6,981 nt of DNA from Bizionia sp. (GTDB taxonomy: Bacteria; Bacteroidota; Bacteroidia; Flavobacteriales; Flavobacteriaceae), in contig JAGPVI010000192.1 of the NCBI GenBank assembly GCA_018067115.1, positions 1 to 6,981 on the forward strand. Direction: 5' to 3'. The notes under the pieces were generated by a model. That model was not told where the DNA came from, did no database searches, and saw nothing but the letters and a program-made list of their open reading frames with translations. Below, one piece after another: positions 1 through 5,912 of this stretch (position 1 is its first letter; each line of letters begins with the position of its first letter). Both the position numbers and the translations under genes were made by a program.

Positions 1-1091
1 CTAATATGAGTCACGAAATTAGAACGCCATTAAATGCTATTCTAGGCTTTATACAAATTCTAAAATTCTCTAATAATAACGACTCTAATACTACCTATTT
101 AGACCTTATGGATAAGTCTTCTAAAAACTTATTATCGTTAGTAAATAATGTTTTAGAAATAGATAAAATAGAATCTAGAGAAATACATCTTTCAAATGTA
201 ATTTTTAAACCTTCGGAAGAAATAGCTTCTATTGCAAGTCAATACACCTCAGAATTTTCAGAAAAAGGGATGTATTTAAATTTGAATTTTAAATGTAATT
301 TAGAGACTACTGTTTTAGGAGACGAAGGAAAATACAATCAAATATTAATTAACCTTATAAAAAACGCATTAAAATTCACCTCTTCTGGTGGTGTAACTAT
401 TACTTACGAAGAGCGTGCTTTTAACAACACGCTGGAGGTACATATTAGTATTAAAGATACAGGTATTGGGATATCTAAAGACCATTTGTCTAGCATTTTT
501 GAGCGGTTTACTCAAATAGATATTGGATTAAAGAAAAGGCATAAAGGCAGTGGATTAGGACTCTCTATAAGCAGTAACCTTGTAGAACTTATGGGCGGAA
601 AAATCGCTGTACAAAGTGATTTACAAAAAGGAACAGAGTTTACCATCGAAATTCCCTTTACCATATCTAACAAAGAAGACACAACAGGAATAGATACAGC
701 GTCTGAAGTTATTCATTTTAACAATCTTGATGTTTTGATTGTTGATGATAATAAGATAAACCTTTTAGTATTAACTAAAATTTTAGAGCAACTCGGTATT
801 AAAGCAGATCAAGCATTAAATGGCGCCGAAGCTATTGAAAAGGTTAAACACAACGATTATGAACTCATATTAATGGATATTCATATGCCTATAATGGATG
901 GTTATGAAGCGACTCAAATTATTAGAGAAGAAAATAAAGATGTTTTGATTTTTGGTTTATCAGCCGATGTTACGCAACAAGCTATTAACCGTTCTTTAAA
1001 GCGCGGAATGGACGATTACCTAACGAAACCGTTGTCTATAGAGAAATTATACAAAGTCTTACTAAAACATTTTTCTAATAAGTTAGATTAA
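1..1091 (+). CDS. Hybrid sensor histidine kinase, C-terminal part (HisKA-HATPase-REC), 5' partial
   Basis: The gene is cut by the left edge. The codon before the ATG at 6 is AAT (Asn), which gives the usual H-box context N-M-S-H-E-I-R-T-P-L-N, so this ATG is internal and the sensor part lies upstream of the window. Counting from it, the autophosphorylated His is residue 3. The N-box lies near 106-125 (NLIKNALKF), G1 at 151-157 (DTGIGIS), the F-box near 165-169 (FERF) and G2 at 181-185 (GSGLG), so the ATP-binding lid is complete. A receiver domain follows at about 241-358, with the acidic pair D247/D248, phosphoacceptor D291 in LMDIHMP, S319 as the switch Ser/Thr and K341 in TKP. All phosphotransfer residues are present. 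The protein ends just after the receiver domain, with no output or HPt domain, so phosphate probably passes to a separate HPt or regulator. The signal cannot be inferred because the sensor domain is not in the window. Confidence 0.96.
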   Translation, partial: NMSHEIRTPLNAILGFIQILKFSNNNDSNTTYLDLMDKSSKNLLSLVNNVLEIDKIESREIHLSNVIFKPSEEIASIASQYTSEFSEKGMYLNLNFKCNLETTVLGDEGKYNQILINLIKNALKFTSSGGVTITYEERAFNNTLEVHISIKDTGIGISKDHLSSIFERFTQIDIGLKKRHKGSGLGLSISSNLVELMGGKIAVQSDLQKGTEFTIEIPFTISNKEDTTGIDTASEVIHFNNLDVLIVDDNKINLLVLTKILEQLGIKADQALNGAEAIEKVKHNDYELILMDIHMPIMDGYEATQIIREENKDVLIFGLSADVTQQAINRSLKRGMDDYLTKPLSIEKLYKVLLKHFSNKLD

Positions 1092-1353
1092 TACTGCATT
1101 AAAACACATTTCTCTTTATCAGGCCAACCTGATGTTACACGCTATGCTCTTTGTTAAGCGCATTAACTTCTAGCAATTGGTTATAAACAATAGAATTGAG
1201 GCTCACGTTATGGATGGGCTAAACGCCACATTTAAAATCCACTAATAAAGAAACTCCTTATAAACGTAATGCGTTGTTAAACGTTGGTATTATAAGAGTT
1301 ACCGCGTTATTTTAAGAAGAGTGGCTATGTACAAAAACCAAAACGTTATATAC
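1092..1353. other. Gene-free stretch with short dyads
   Basis: I see no credible coding frame, RNA gene or consensus Bacteroidota promoter in these 262 bases. They contain several short inverted repeats. GTTAA-N5-TTAAC lies at 1153-1167. GGC-N5-GCC lies at 1217-1227. A longer interrupted dyad (ACTCCTTATAA against TTATAAGAGT, one bulged base) spans 1253-1299. The words AACG/CGTT and GTTAA recur inside. This could be an eroded repeat or a structured RNA remnant. Nothing supports a specific function. Confidence 0.4.
1118..1133. other. Small perfect hairpin downstream of the histidine kinase
   Basis: ATCAGG-CCAA-CCTGAT is a perfect 6-bp inverted repeat with a 4-nt loop, 27 nt after the kinase stop codon. 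No T-run follows on either strand, so it is not a standard intrinsic terminator. It may act as an mRNA 3' end stabiliser or be incidental. Confidence 0.35.
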
Positions 1354-1385
1354 AAAAAAAGCTCCTCTTAAAAAGAGAAGCTTTT
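1354..1385 (-). terminator. Intrinsic terminator of the tRNA-His transcript
   Basis: Read on the minus strand, a stem of 11 pairs or more (AAGCTTCTCTT against AAGAGGAGCTT, one T-G wobble) closes a 3-nt loop and runs into a T-tract from the A-run at 1354-1360. On the plus strand the same stem has a C-A mismatch, so it fits the leftward transcript better. It starts 9 nt downstream of the mature tRNA 3' end, where the tRNA transcript should stop. Confidence 0.8.
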
Positions 1386-1393
1386 GCTTTTTG

Positions 1394-1468
1394 GGTGAAA
1401 GACGGGATTCGAACCCGCGACCCTCGGTACCACAAACCGATGCTCTAACCAACTGAGCTACAATCACC
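1394..1468 (-). tRNA. tRNA-His (anticodon GTG)
   Basis: The cloverleaf folds on the minus strand: D-stem GCTC/GAGC, anticodon stem TCGGT/ACCGA around loop TTGTGGT (anticodon GTG), a 5-nt variable loop and T-stem GCGGG/CCCGT around TTCGAAT. An extra G is encoded before position 1, opposite discriminator C73, which is the G-1:C73 identity pair of bacterial tRNA-His recognised by HisRS. CCA is not encoded (C73 is followed by CAA), so the CCA-adding enzyme must complete it. An oddity is that the acceptor stem reads GTGATTG against CTTTCAC, leaving two adjacent U-U mismatches at 5:68 and 6:67. The rest of the molecule looks normal, and the gene has its own promoter and terminator, so I judge it functional. 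Confidence 0.93.
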
Positions 1469-1474
1469 ATTTTG

Positions 1475-1489
1475 GCGTTTTACTAACGC
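1475..1489. other. Short dyad in the tRNA-His leader
   Basis: GCGTT-N5-AACGC is a perfect inverted repeat between the -7 element and the mature tRNA 5' end. It could form a small hairpin in the pre-tRNA leader that RNase P removes. It may be incidental. Confidence 0.3.
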
Positions 1490-1494
1490 GTGTG

Positions 1495-1525
1495 CAAATG
1501 TATATTAATTACTAATTATTACAAA
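1495..1525 (-). promoter_or_regulatory. Bacteroidota-type promoter of tRNA-His
   Basis: On the minus strand TTTG (1525-1522) is followed after exactly 19 bp by TACATTTG (1502-1495). This matches the known Bacteroidota primary sigma factor consensus of a -33 TTTG and a -7 TAnnTTTG. Transcription would start a few bases downstream and give a short leader before the tRNA at 1468. A separate promoter fits tRNA-His being transcribed apart from bshB1, whose stop codon lies only about 30 bp upstream. Confidence 0.8.
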
Positions 1526-1555
1526 ACATTTTTGTCAAAATTTTCAATCTTTTTT

Positions 1556-2272
1556 CTAAATTAAATCGAACAAACTCTTCACCGCAACGTAACGTTCTGT
1601 AGTAAAGCCTTCTGCATAATCAACATTAATTAAGCGTCCTAAATCTTGGGCTCTATATTCTATACTATCGGTAAAATTCTTACTGGTAATAGGCGTTTCT
1701 GGCTGATTACTGTCTTTATCATAGAACTGCGTTTTATAAGCAAACACCGATTTTAGTTTTATATCCATAAAGCCGGTAACGTCTACCACAAAATCGGGCT
1801 CTATATTTTTCCACTGTATATAATGATAGACTTGTTTTGGTCTCCAGCGTTCTTGTTGATTTCCGTCACTTTCAGTTTCAATTTTAAGTAATCCGCTTAA
1901 AAAACTCGCTTCGCTTACCAACCGGCTGCCTTTACCGTGATCGATATGCCTATCATCTATGGCATTGCATAACACAATTTCAGGTTGGTATTTTCTAATC
2001 ATACGGATAACCTCCATTTGATGTTCTTTATCATTACGAAAAAAACCATCGGCAAAACCCAAATTCTCACGTACGGACACACCCAGAATATCGCCAGCTG
2101 CCTTAGCTTCTTCTTTTCTAGTGTGCTCGGTACCACGTGTTCCCAATTCGCCACGTGTTAAATCGATTATTCCTACTGTTTTCCCTTCGTGAATAGCTTT
2201 TGCTATCGTTCCTCCTGCTCCCAACTCAACATCATCTGGGTGGGCGCCAAACGCTAATATATCTAGTTTCAT
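1556..2272 (-). CDS. bshB1: Bacillithiol biosynthesis deacetylase BshB1
   Basis: This is a 238-residue zinc-dependent N-acetylglucosamine deacetylase of the LmbE/PIG-L superfamily. In bacillithiol synthesis BshB removes the acetyl group from GlcNAc-malate so that BshC can attach cysteine; it acts in the cytosol. The N-terminal motif AHPDD (10-14) supplies zinc ligands H11 and D14 and catalytic base D13. H112 in DRHIDH (107-112) is the third metal ligand. The sequence GRLINVDYAEGF near 212-223 is typical of the BshB1 subgroup. Length is normal for the family. Its ATG overlaps the TGA of rlmF as ATGA, which indicates translational coupling, so expression depends on the upstream genes. It is the last gene of the unit: the tRNA-His promoter begins about 30 bp after its TAG stop. 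The trans-sulfuration enzyme in the same operon may supply the cysteine needed for the final step. Confidence 0.95.
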   Translation of the reverse strand: MKLDILAFGAHPDDVELGAGGTIAKAIHEGKTVGIIDLTRGELGTRGTEHTRKEEAKAAGDILGVSVRENLGFADGFFRNDKEHQMEVIRMIRKYQPEIVLCNAIDDRHIDHGKGSRLVSEASFLSGLLKIETESDGNQQERWRPKQVYHYIQWKNIEPDFVVDVTGFMDIKLKSVFAYKTQFYDKDSNQPETPITSKNFTDSIEYRAQDLGRLINVDYAEGFTTERYVAVKSLFDLI

Positions 2273-3171
2273 TTGTAGTTATTTTTTATTACTTCTTTTA
2301 ATTCTTCATCTGTAAAGAAAGTCCAAGCTACTACTCTACTCACTTTATTCCCCATTGGCATCGTAATGACCCTAACGGTTTCTGCATTAAGTTTTTTTAA
2401 TGAGGCTTGCATTGATTTTACGTGCGCTTTATTAGACACCAAACTAGTAAACCAAACGCACTGTTTTTTGTACAATGAACTCTCGTATAAATAGGTATGC
2501 AAAAATGCTTTTTCACCACCTTCAAACCATAATTCTTGAGCCGTTCCAGCAAAATTTCTAACTACAGTATCTGTTAATTTACCTAATCCTTTTAGTTTTC
2601 GGGTTGTTGCCTCGAACGCTTCGGCTTCACTTTTGTAAAATGGCGGATTGCAAATAGACAAAGAAAATGCATCATTCTCTCTTAAAATTCCTTTAAAAAT
2701 AGCAGCAGGATTTCGTTGTAATCGAAAAGAAATAGCTTCATTTAACTTATTCTTTTCTACTATTTTTTTTGCGGCAGCTAGTGAATCTTCACTAATATCG
2801 GTTGCCACGAACTGCCAGTCGTACTCTGCATGTCCTAATAATGGATAGATACAACTTGCTCCTGTACCAATATCTAAAACTTTTACGTTAGCATTAGGCT
2901 TAGGCATTTTTAACAGATCGGCCATATAATGAATGTACTCTACTCGCCCAGGAATTGGCGGACATAAATTAACCTTAGGGAACTGCCAATGCGAAATATT
3001 GTAATGTGTTTCTAGTAGCGCCCTATTTAATGCCTTTACAGCATCGGGCTTTGCAAAATCTATAGTTTGCGTACCGTGAGTATTCGTAAATACAAAAGGC
3101 TCTAAATCTTTATTTGTTTCGAGTAAATTGTCAAAATTATACCCGTCTTTATGTTTGTTTCTTTTATGCAA
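2269..3171 (-). CDS. rlmF: 23S rRNA (adenine(1618)-N6)-methyltransferase RlmF, TTG start
   Basis: The 300-residue protein matches RlmF, the SAM-dependent enzyme that methylates N6 of A1618 in 23S rRNA. The N-terminus MHKRNKHKDGY and the block FPKVNLCPPIPGR (64-76) are family hallmarks. The Rossmann domain shows motif I VLDIGTGASCIYP (98-110), ATDIS (123-127) and the N6-adenine catalytic motif NPPF (175-178). ELWFEGGE (213-220) is also typical. The start must be non-ATG: the codon at 3171-3169 is TTG, an in-frame TAA sits three codons upstream at 3180-3178, and the first internal Met is residue 83, inside conserved sequence. ATT at 3174 is a less likely alternative. The gene begins 23 nt after the trans-sulfuration gene and ends in an ATGA overlap with bshB1, so it is the middle gene of an operon. 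Confidence 0.94.
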   Translation of the reverse strand: MHKRNKHKDGYNFDNLLETNKDLEPFVFTNTHGTQTIDFAKPDAVKALNRALLETHYNISHWQFPKVNLCPPIPGRVEYIHYMADLLKMPKPNANVKVLDIGTGASCIYPLLGHAEYDWQFVATDISEDSLAAAKKIVEKNKLNEAISFRLQRNPAAIFKGILRENDAFSLSICNPPFYKSEAEAFEATTRKLKGLGKLTDTVVRNFAGTAQELWFEGGEKAFLHTYLYESSLYKKQCVWFTSLVSNKAHVKSMQASLKKLNAETVRVITMPMGNKVSRVVAWTFFTDEELKEVIKNNYK

Positions 3172-3194
3172 AATAGTTTATGTATTATTAAAAA

Positions 3195-4346
3195 TTAATG
3201 CAATGTGCTTATGGCTTGATCGATATCTGCTTTTAAATCTTTTACAGATTCTATACCTACCGAAAAACGTATTAATCCGTTACTTATACCTAAAGCATCG
3301 CGTTGTTCTTGTGTTAATAAAGCGTGAGATGTTAAATAAGGTGATAACATTGTGCTCTCTACACCGGCTAAACTCATAGACGGTTTTATTAATTGTAATG
3401 CCTTTTGAAATGCTGAAGCGTCGTAATTATCCTGAAGCTCAAAAGAAAGCATCCCGCCAAAGCCTTTCATCTGCGCTTTTGCTAAAGTGTGTTCTGGATG
3501 AGATTCTAATCCTGGGTAATAGACTGTTTTTACTGCTTTATGATCACTTAAAAATCGAGCGATTTTTAAGGCATTCTTATTTTGCTTTTTTACACGGAGT
3601 TTTAAGGTCTTTAAACTACGCTCTAACATCCACACCATAAAATCACTTAAGCTACCACCAAGGTTTTTTGCGACATTCCAAATGGTTTCCCTGTCTTTTT
3701 CTGTACAAGCCACGGCACCAGCTAATATATCGCTGTGACCACCTAAATATTTCGTTGCAGAATGAATAACAATGTCAATACCAAAATCTATTGGGGTTTG
3801 ATTAATAGGACTAGCAAACGTATTATCGATAGTTGTTTTAATGCTTTTAGATTGTGCTAATTGCGTAACAGCTTTAATATCGGTAACCGTCATTAAGGGA
3901 TTTGAAGGGGTTTCAATATGAATAAGCGTAGTATTACTTTGTATTGCGGCTTCAAAATCTGAAACGGCATAACCGTTGGTAAACGTAAACTCAATACCAT
4001 ATTTAGGAAACTCTTCACGAATAAAATTACTCGTACCACCGTACAATGTGTTTTGTACTACAATATGATCGCCAGCTTTTAAAAAGGCAAGGAACACCGT
4101 ACTAATTGCAGCCATCCCCGAGCCAAAAATCATTCCTGCTTCAGCGTGTTCTAATGCTGCTATTTTTTTTGATAAAAACTCTTGGTTTGGCGTATTAAAA
4201 TAACGCGGGTATCGTTTTATCGCAACGTCTTCGAAGGCATACGATGTAGACATATAAATGGGCGACACCGCTCCTTTAAACTGTTCGTCTTTTATTTCTC
4301 CTATATGGGCACAAATAGTATTGACCCCCAATTGTTTTTTACTCAT
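3195..4346 (-). CDS. Trans-sulfuration family PLP enzyme (cystathionine gamma-synthase/lyase type)
   Basis: This 383-residue protein is a complete Cys/Met-metabolism PLP-dependent enzyme of fold type I. The PLP Schiff-base lysine is K199 in SATKYLGGHSD (196-206). Y101 in TLYGGT stacks on the cofactor, D174 in DNTFASP binds the pyridine nitrogen, and GSGMAA (75-80) forms the phosphate pocket. RYPRYFNTPN (45-54) replaces the commoner YSRYGNPT, the loop donated to the neighbouring subunit. The SLAGVES segment (325-331) is present. Members include cystathionine gamma-synthase, cystathionine gamma-lyase, cystathionine beta-lyase and methionine gamma-lyase, and sequence by eye does not separate them. 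It opens the minus-strand operon with rlmF and bshB1. A link to cysteine or bacillithiol supply is inferred from that context. The divergent upstream region contains no clear consensus promoter for it. Confidence 0.92.
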   Translation of the reverse strand: MSKKQLGVNTICAHIGEIKDEQFKGAVSPIYMSTSYAFEDVAIKRYPRYFNTPNQEFLSKKIAALEHAEAGMIFGSGMAAISTVFLAFLKAGDHIVVQNTLYGGTSNFIREEFPKYGIEFTFTNGYAVSDFEAAIQSNTTLIHIETPSNPLMTVTDIKAVTQLAQSKSIKTTIDNTFASPINQTPIDFGIDIVIHSATKYLGGHSDILAGAVACTEKDRETIWNVAKNLGGSLSDFMVWMLERSLKTLKLRVKKQNKNALKIARFLSDHKAVKTVYYPGLESHPEHTLAKAQMKGFGGMLSFELQDNYDASAFQKALQLIKPSMSLAGVESTMLSPYLTSHALLTQEQRDALGISNGLIRFSVGIESVKDLKADIDQAISTLH

Positions 4347-4446
4347 CTTGTAAAGGTAAAAAATTGAAAAGTCAATTAGTTTCTAAAGTCGAAGTATTTT
4401 GGCTGTCTTATTTTGTATTAGTGACACGATAAGAATAATATATAAT

Positions 4447-4464
4447 ATATGCCATTTATCATAT
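4447..4464. repeat. Dyad repeat 1 (most degenerate) of the satD upstream array
   Basis: ATATG-N8-CATAT is a perfect 5-bp dyad centred at 4455.5. Its middle (CATTTA) resembles the CATTTT/CATTTA core of the next copies, and it lies exactly 28 bp before dyad 2. It is the most degenerate of the four, so membership rests mainly on the spacing and the core. Confidence 0.5.
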
Positions 4465-4473
4465 TAATTAAAA

Positions 4474-4493
4474 TATATACATTTTAGTATATA
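4474..4493. repeat. Dyad repeat 2 of the satD upstream array (best copy)
   Basis: TATATAC-ATTTTA-GTATATA is a perfect 7-bp inverted repeat with a 6-bp spacer, centred at 4483.5. The surrounding 28 bp (4471-4498) match the following unit (4499-4526) at about 24 of 28 positions, so this is both a direct repeat and a dyad. It looks like a binding site for a dimeric regulator. Confidence 0.7.
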
Positions 4494-4501
4494 ATTCTAA
4501 A

Positions 4502-4521
4502 TATATACATTTAAGCATATA
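4502..4521. repeat. Dyad repeat 3 of the satD upstream array
   Basis: TATATAC-ATTTAA-GCATATA is the same dyad with one mismatch, centred at 4511.5, exactly 28 bp from dyad 2. It shares ATATACATTT with dyad 2, and that 10-mer also covers most of the -7 element of the tRNA-His promoter in this window. Confidence 0.65.
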
Positions 4522-4546
4522 ATTTAGCTTTTCACATAAAAATTGA

Positions 4547-4560
4547 ATACATTTACGTAT
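4547..4560. repeat. Dyad repeat 4 of the satD upstream array, next to the start codon
   Basis: ATAC-ATTTAC-GTAT is a 4-bp dyad with the same 6-bp spacer, centred at 4553.5, 42 bp from dyad 3. It ends 12 bp before the chosen ATG at 4573. A protein bound here would cover the likely core promoter or 5' leader of satD. TACATTTA inside it resembles a -7 TAnnTTTG element, but no good -33 TTTG lies at the right distance. Confidence 0.55.
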
Positions 4561-4572
4561 AATCTATTAAAT

Positions 4573-5163
4573 ATGACAAGCATTATAACTGGCGATATTA
4601 TAAGTTCTAAAAGTGGCGATCCAAATCTATGGTTACCCGCTTTAAAGCGTGAACTTAATAAATATGGTACAACTCCCAAACACTGGGAAATTTACCGAGG
4701 TGATAGTTTTCAGCTAGAAGTCTCCCCGAAAACCGCTTTAAAAACGGCTTTATTATTAAAAGCAACCATAAAGCAATTTAAAACGATTGATGTGCGCTTA
4801 GCCATAGGAGTGGGAGAAAAAACGTATGATGCAGACTCGATAACCGAATCTAACGGAAGTGCTTTTGTAAATTCTGGAGCGTGTTTCGAGGCTTTAAAAA
4901 AATCTACATTAGCCATTAAAACCCAAGATTCTACATTTAACACCACTATAAACATAATGTTAGATTTAGCGTTGTTAACAATGGATAACTGGACACCAAA
5001 AGCCTCATTATTATTTAAAACTACTTTAGAACACTCTAATTATAACCAAGTTGACATAGCTAAATTATTAGACCGCAAACAAAGTAATATTAGCGCGGGA
5101 CTAAAACGTACTGGTTACGACGAAATATCTAAAATGCTCGACTTTTATAACTCTCAATTATAA
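4573..5163 (+). CDS. SatD-family protein with C-terminal helix-turn-helix
   Basis: This 196-residue protein resembles the SatD family, first named in Streptococcus mutans for secretion and acid tolerance; its biochemical role is not established as far as I know. I chose the ATG at 4573 because SatD proteins start close to the ITGDI motif. The frame stays open upstream to a TTG at 4543, but that stretch overlaps dyad repeat 4. Three motifs recall a nucleotidyl-cyclase/GGDEF palm: TGDI (6-9), RGDSFQ (42-47) and RLAIGVG (75-81). Firmicute relatives, as I recall, read GDEFQ at the second. The C-terminal part (about 156-190) reads as a helix-turn-helix: VDIAKLL, a turn at DRK, then recognition helix QSNISAGLKR. 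It is therefore probably a DNA-binding regulator, and the dyad array directly upstream suggests autoregulation. A DUF3307 gene follows after 6 nt and is likely coupled. Confidence 0.82.
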   Translation: MTSIITGDIISSKSGDPNLWLPALKRELNKYGTTPKHWEIYRGDSFQLEVSPKTALKTALLLKATIKQFKTIDVRLAIGVGEKTYDADSITESNGSAFVNSGACFEALKKSTLAIKTQDSTFNTTINIMLDLALLTMDNWTPKASLLFKTTLEHSNYNQVDIAKLLDRKQSNISAGLKRTGYDEISKMLDFYNSQL

Positions 5164-5169
5164 ACCACT

Positions 5170-5895
5170 ATGCTATTCTTTTTTATAAAACTTGTACTTG
5201 CGCACTGCATTGGAGATTTTGTTTTTCAACCTACAAAATGGGTAAAACATAAACTAATTAAGAAACACAAATCGAAATTTTTGTATTACCACATTAGTGT
5301 TCATTTTCTAGCCTTAACATTGGTTCTACAAGCCGATTTTAAAACCTATTGGCTCGCTTTCCTTATTATTATACCAACACATTATGCTATAGATCTTATT
5401 AAACTACACTTAAATAACGAGAAAAACGCTCGCGTTTTATTTGTAATAGACCAGTTGGTACATTTTATTATTTTGGGTGTAACGGCCGCTATTTATTACC
5501 GTGAAGAGTTTTCTATTGAAGCATTAATCTCCCCACACCTTATCGTTTTTATAACTTTTCTATTACTTGCCACCGTTGTTGCTTCTGTATTTATGAAAGT
5601 AATTATTTCGAAATGGGATTTAGAATCTACAGATGCTAAAAGCAGTGAATCGCTGGAGCAAGCAGGCGCTTACATTGGTGTTTTAGAACGCTTATTTGTA
5701 TTCGTATTTATTATTACTGGACATTGGGAAGGGGTTGGTTTTTTAATGGCGGCAAAGTCCATTTTTAGATTTGGAGATTTAAGCAAGGCGAAGGATCGCA
5801 AACTCACCGAGTATGTTTTAATAGGCACACTATTAAGTTTCGGATTTGCAATTTTAGCAGGGTTAGGCTTTTCGTTTTTTAGCTCTGCCATTTAG
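5170..5895 (+). CDS. DUF3307 integral membrane protein
   Basis: The 241-residue protein is mostly hydrophobic, with about six membrane segments (roughly 3-20, 40-55, 60-80, 91-110, 122-147 and 214-237; some may be re-entrant). It matches DUF3307, whose function is unknown. Four His/Asp pairs with three-residue spacing sit in or at the edge of hydrophobic helices: H12/D16 in HCIGD, H41/H45 in HISVH, H71/D75 in HYAID and D94/H98 in DQLVH. This suggests a metal site or proton path within the membrane. A soluble stretch (about 148-205) carries GAYIGVLER (166-174) and AKSIFRFGD (195-203), which look like conserved signature blocks. No cleavable signal peptide is evident; the first helix probably acts as a membrane anchor. 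It starts 6 nt after the satD-family stop codon, so the two are almost certainly co-transcribed. No terminator follows it. Confidence 0.85.
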   Translation: MLFFFIKLVLAHCIGDFVFQPTKWVKHKLIKKHKSKFLYYHISVHFLALTLVLQADFKTYWLAFLIIIPTHYAIDLIKLHLNNEKNARVLFVIDQLVHFIILGVTAAIYYREEFSIEALISPHLIVFITFLLLATVVASVFMKVIISKWDLESTDAKSSESLEQAGAYIGVLERLFVFVFIITGHWEGVGFLMAAKSIFRFGDLSKAKDRKLTEYVLIGTLLSFGFAILAGLGFSFFSSAI

Positions 5896-5912
5896 AATAC
5901 CCTAAAAAAACT

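Noticed and set aside
6..8. ATG as the true start of the histidine kinase
   Set aside because: It lies inside the H-box (N-M-S-H-E-I-R-T-P), and the upstream codon AAT fits the conserved motif, so the gene continues beyond the left edge.
1206..1300. Possible integron attC site in the gene-free segment
   Set aside because: A GTTAAAC box occurs at 1276-1282, but I find no matching RYYYAAC partner at the other end, no integrase and no cassette array.
2648..2848. Plus-strand open frame within rlmF
   Set aside because: It is antisense to conserved RlmF domains and its translation has no recognisable feature.
4347..4380. Promoter for the trans-sulfuration operon (TTGAC and TACCTTTAC on the minus strand)
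   Set aside because: The spacer of about 14 bp is too short, the -7 match ends in A instead of G, and transcription would start inside the ATG.
4543..4572. Ten-residue N-terminal extension of the SatD-family protein from a TTG start
   Set aside because: The family starts near the TGDI motif, an ATG is available at 4573, and the extension coincides with dyad repeat 4, which looks regulatory.
4710..4955. Antisense open frame opposite the SatD-family gene
   Set aside because: It lies entirely within a real gene on the other strand, has no family resemblance, and fits a chance open frame.
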